Assembly (NCBI GenBank): GCA_016787105.1
Contig: JAEUVI010000142.1
Location: forward strand, 1-5,649
From: Chitinophagaceae bacterium
Lineage (GTDB): Bacteria; Bacteroidota; Bacteroidia; Chitinophagales; Chitinophagaceae
DNA: 5,649 bases
Reading direction: 5' to 3'
Below, piece by piece: positions 5,391 through 5,649 of the stretch. The notes beneath the pieces were generated by a model. It searched no databases. It saw nothing but the letters and a program-made list of their open reading frames with translations, and was not told the DNA's origin. Within the stretch, counting starts at the first letter, position 1; every line of letters starts with the position of its first letter. A program made the position numbers and the translations under genes.

Positions 5391-5649
5391 TTATTCCTCC
5401 CTCAACCTGATTGGCCTCCTCGAAAAATCTTTTTGCATCGGCGCCAGGTATGCCCTTTTAAAAATTAATTGTCCTTGTTCCCCGCTTACAAAACTTGCGA
5501 ATCCATGCCCCAGGCCATTGTTTCTTTCTTTTAGTATATATACCAAATCACGTACCAACGGGTAACGAAGGGTAAATATCGTAGCCGGGCCGGGCTGTAC
5601 AAATTTGTTTTTTGCATCGCTTCTTTCCAACCGGGCTATTTTTATTTTT
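5391..5649 (-). CDS. PstS-like periplasmic substrate-binding protein, C-terminal fragment (5' part outside window)
   Basis: The frame is open from the right edge to the TAA at 5393-5391 and gives the last 85 residues of a larger protein. TLRYPLVRDLVYILKERNNG followed by LGHGFASFVSGEQGQLIF and KRAYLAP is the characteristic end of PstS-type phosphate-binding proteins (PBP-like domain): a Tyr-Pro-Leu strand, then G-x-GFASF and the G-x-x-GQ helix. A TTG at 5630 is only an internal Leu codon. It reads straight into the TPR gene 42 bp downstream. From memory, PstS-like proteins next to TonB/ExbBD genes and a TPR gene occur in Bacteroidota, so the ligand need not be phosphate; what lies further upstream cannot be seen here. 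Confidence 0.85.
   Translation of the reverse strand, partial: KIKIARLERSDAKNKFVQPGPATIFTLRYPLVRDLVYILKERNNGLGHGFASFVSGEQGQLIFKRAYLAPMQKDFSRRPIRLREE

Overview
The window reads as a Bacteroidota chromosome, most likely the Chitinophagia/Chitinophagaceae side. The signs are A/T-rich DNA, start codons without clear Shine-Dalgarno sequences, separate nuoC and nuoD genes, a TAnnTTTG-type promoter motif, and short intergenic repeats of kinds I recall from that phylum. The lineage call is inference from protein and spacer style, not from a database match. Every gene found lies on the minus strand, so transcription runs from high to low coordinates.

In transcription order, the right edge (5649-5391) holds the C-terminal 85 residues of a PstS-like periplasmic substrate-binding protein. 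After 42 bp comes a secreted tetratricopeptide-repeat (TPR) protein of 575 residues (5348-3621). A strong intrinsic terminator (3596-3561) closes that unit. A short leader (about 3560-3471) carries a promoter-like box and a second hairpin followed by T residues. The respiratory complex I operon then begins: nuoA (3470-3075), nuoB (2938-2354), nuoC (2259-1669), nuoD (1650-427) and the 5' part of nuoE (347 to the left edge, where it is cut).

NuoA is a membrane subunit beside the quinone cavity. NuoB carries cluster N2, NuoC and NuoD form the rest of the connecting module with the quinone site, and NuoE carries a 2Fe-2S cluster of the NADH-oxidising module. The visible metal-ligand and quinone-site residues are intact, so the operon looks functional. 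The operon probably continues with nuoF and later genes to the left of the window.

The genes are conventional; the less ordinary material is in the spacers. Three of the four nuo gaps contain a dyad or repeat, each of a different kind: heptad repeats around a hairpin (nuoD-nuoE), an A/T-rich inverted repeat (nuoB-nuoC), and two facing CCCCTRAAGGGG units, one of which includes the nuoA stop codon (nuoA-nuoB). Only the 18-bp nuoC-nuoD gap is plain. No gene-free stretch exceeds 150 bp. I saw no tRNA, rRNA, CRISPR array, transposase gene or clear new gene system. The best candidates for something undescribed are the substrate-binding/TPR pair and the repeat-filled spacers.
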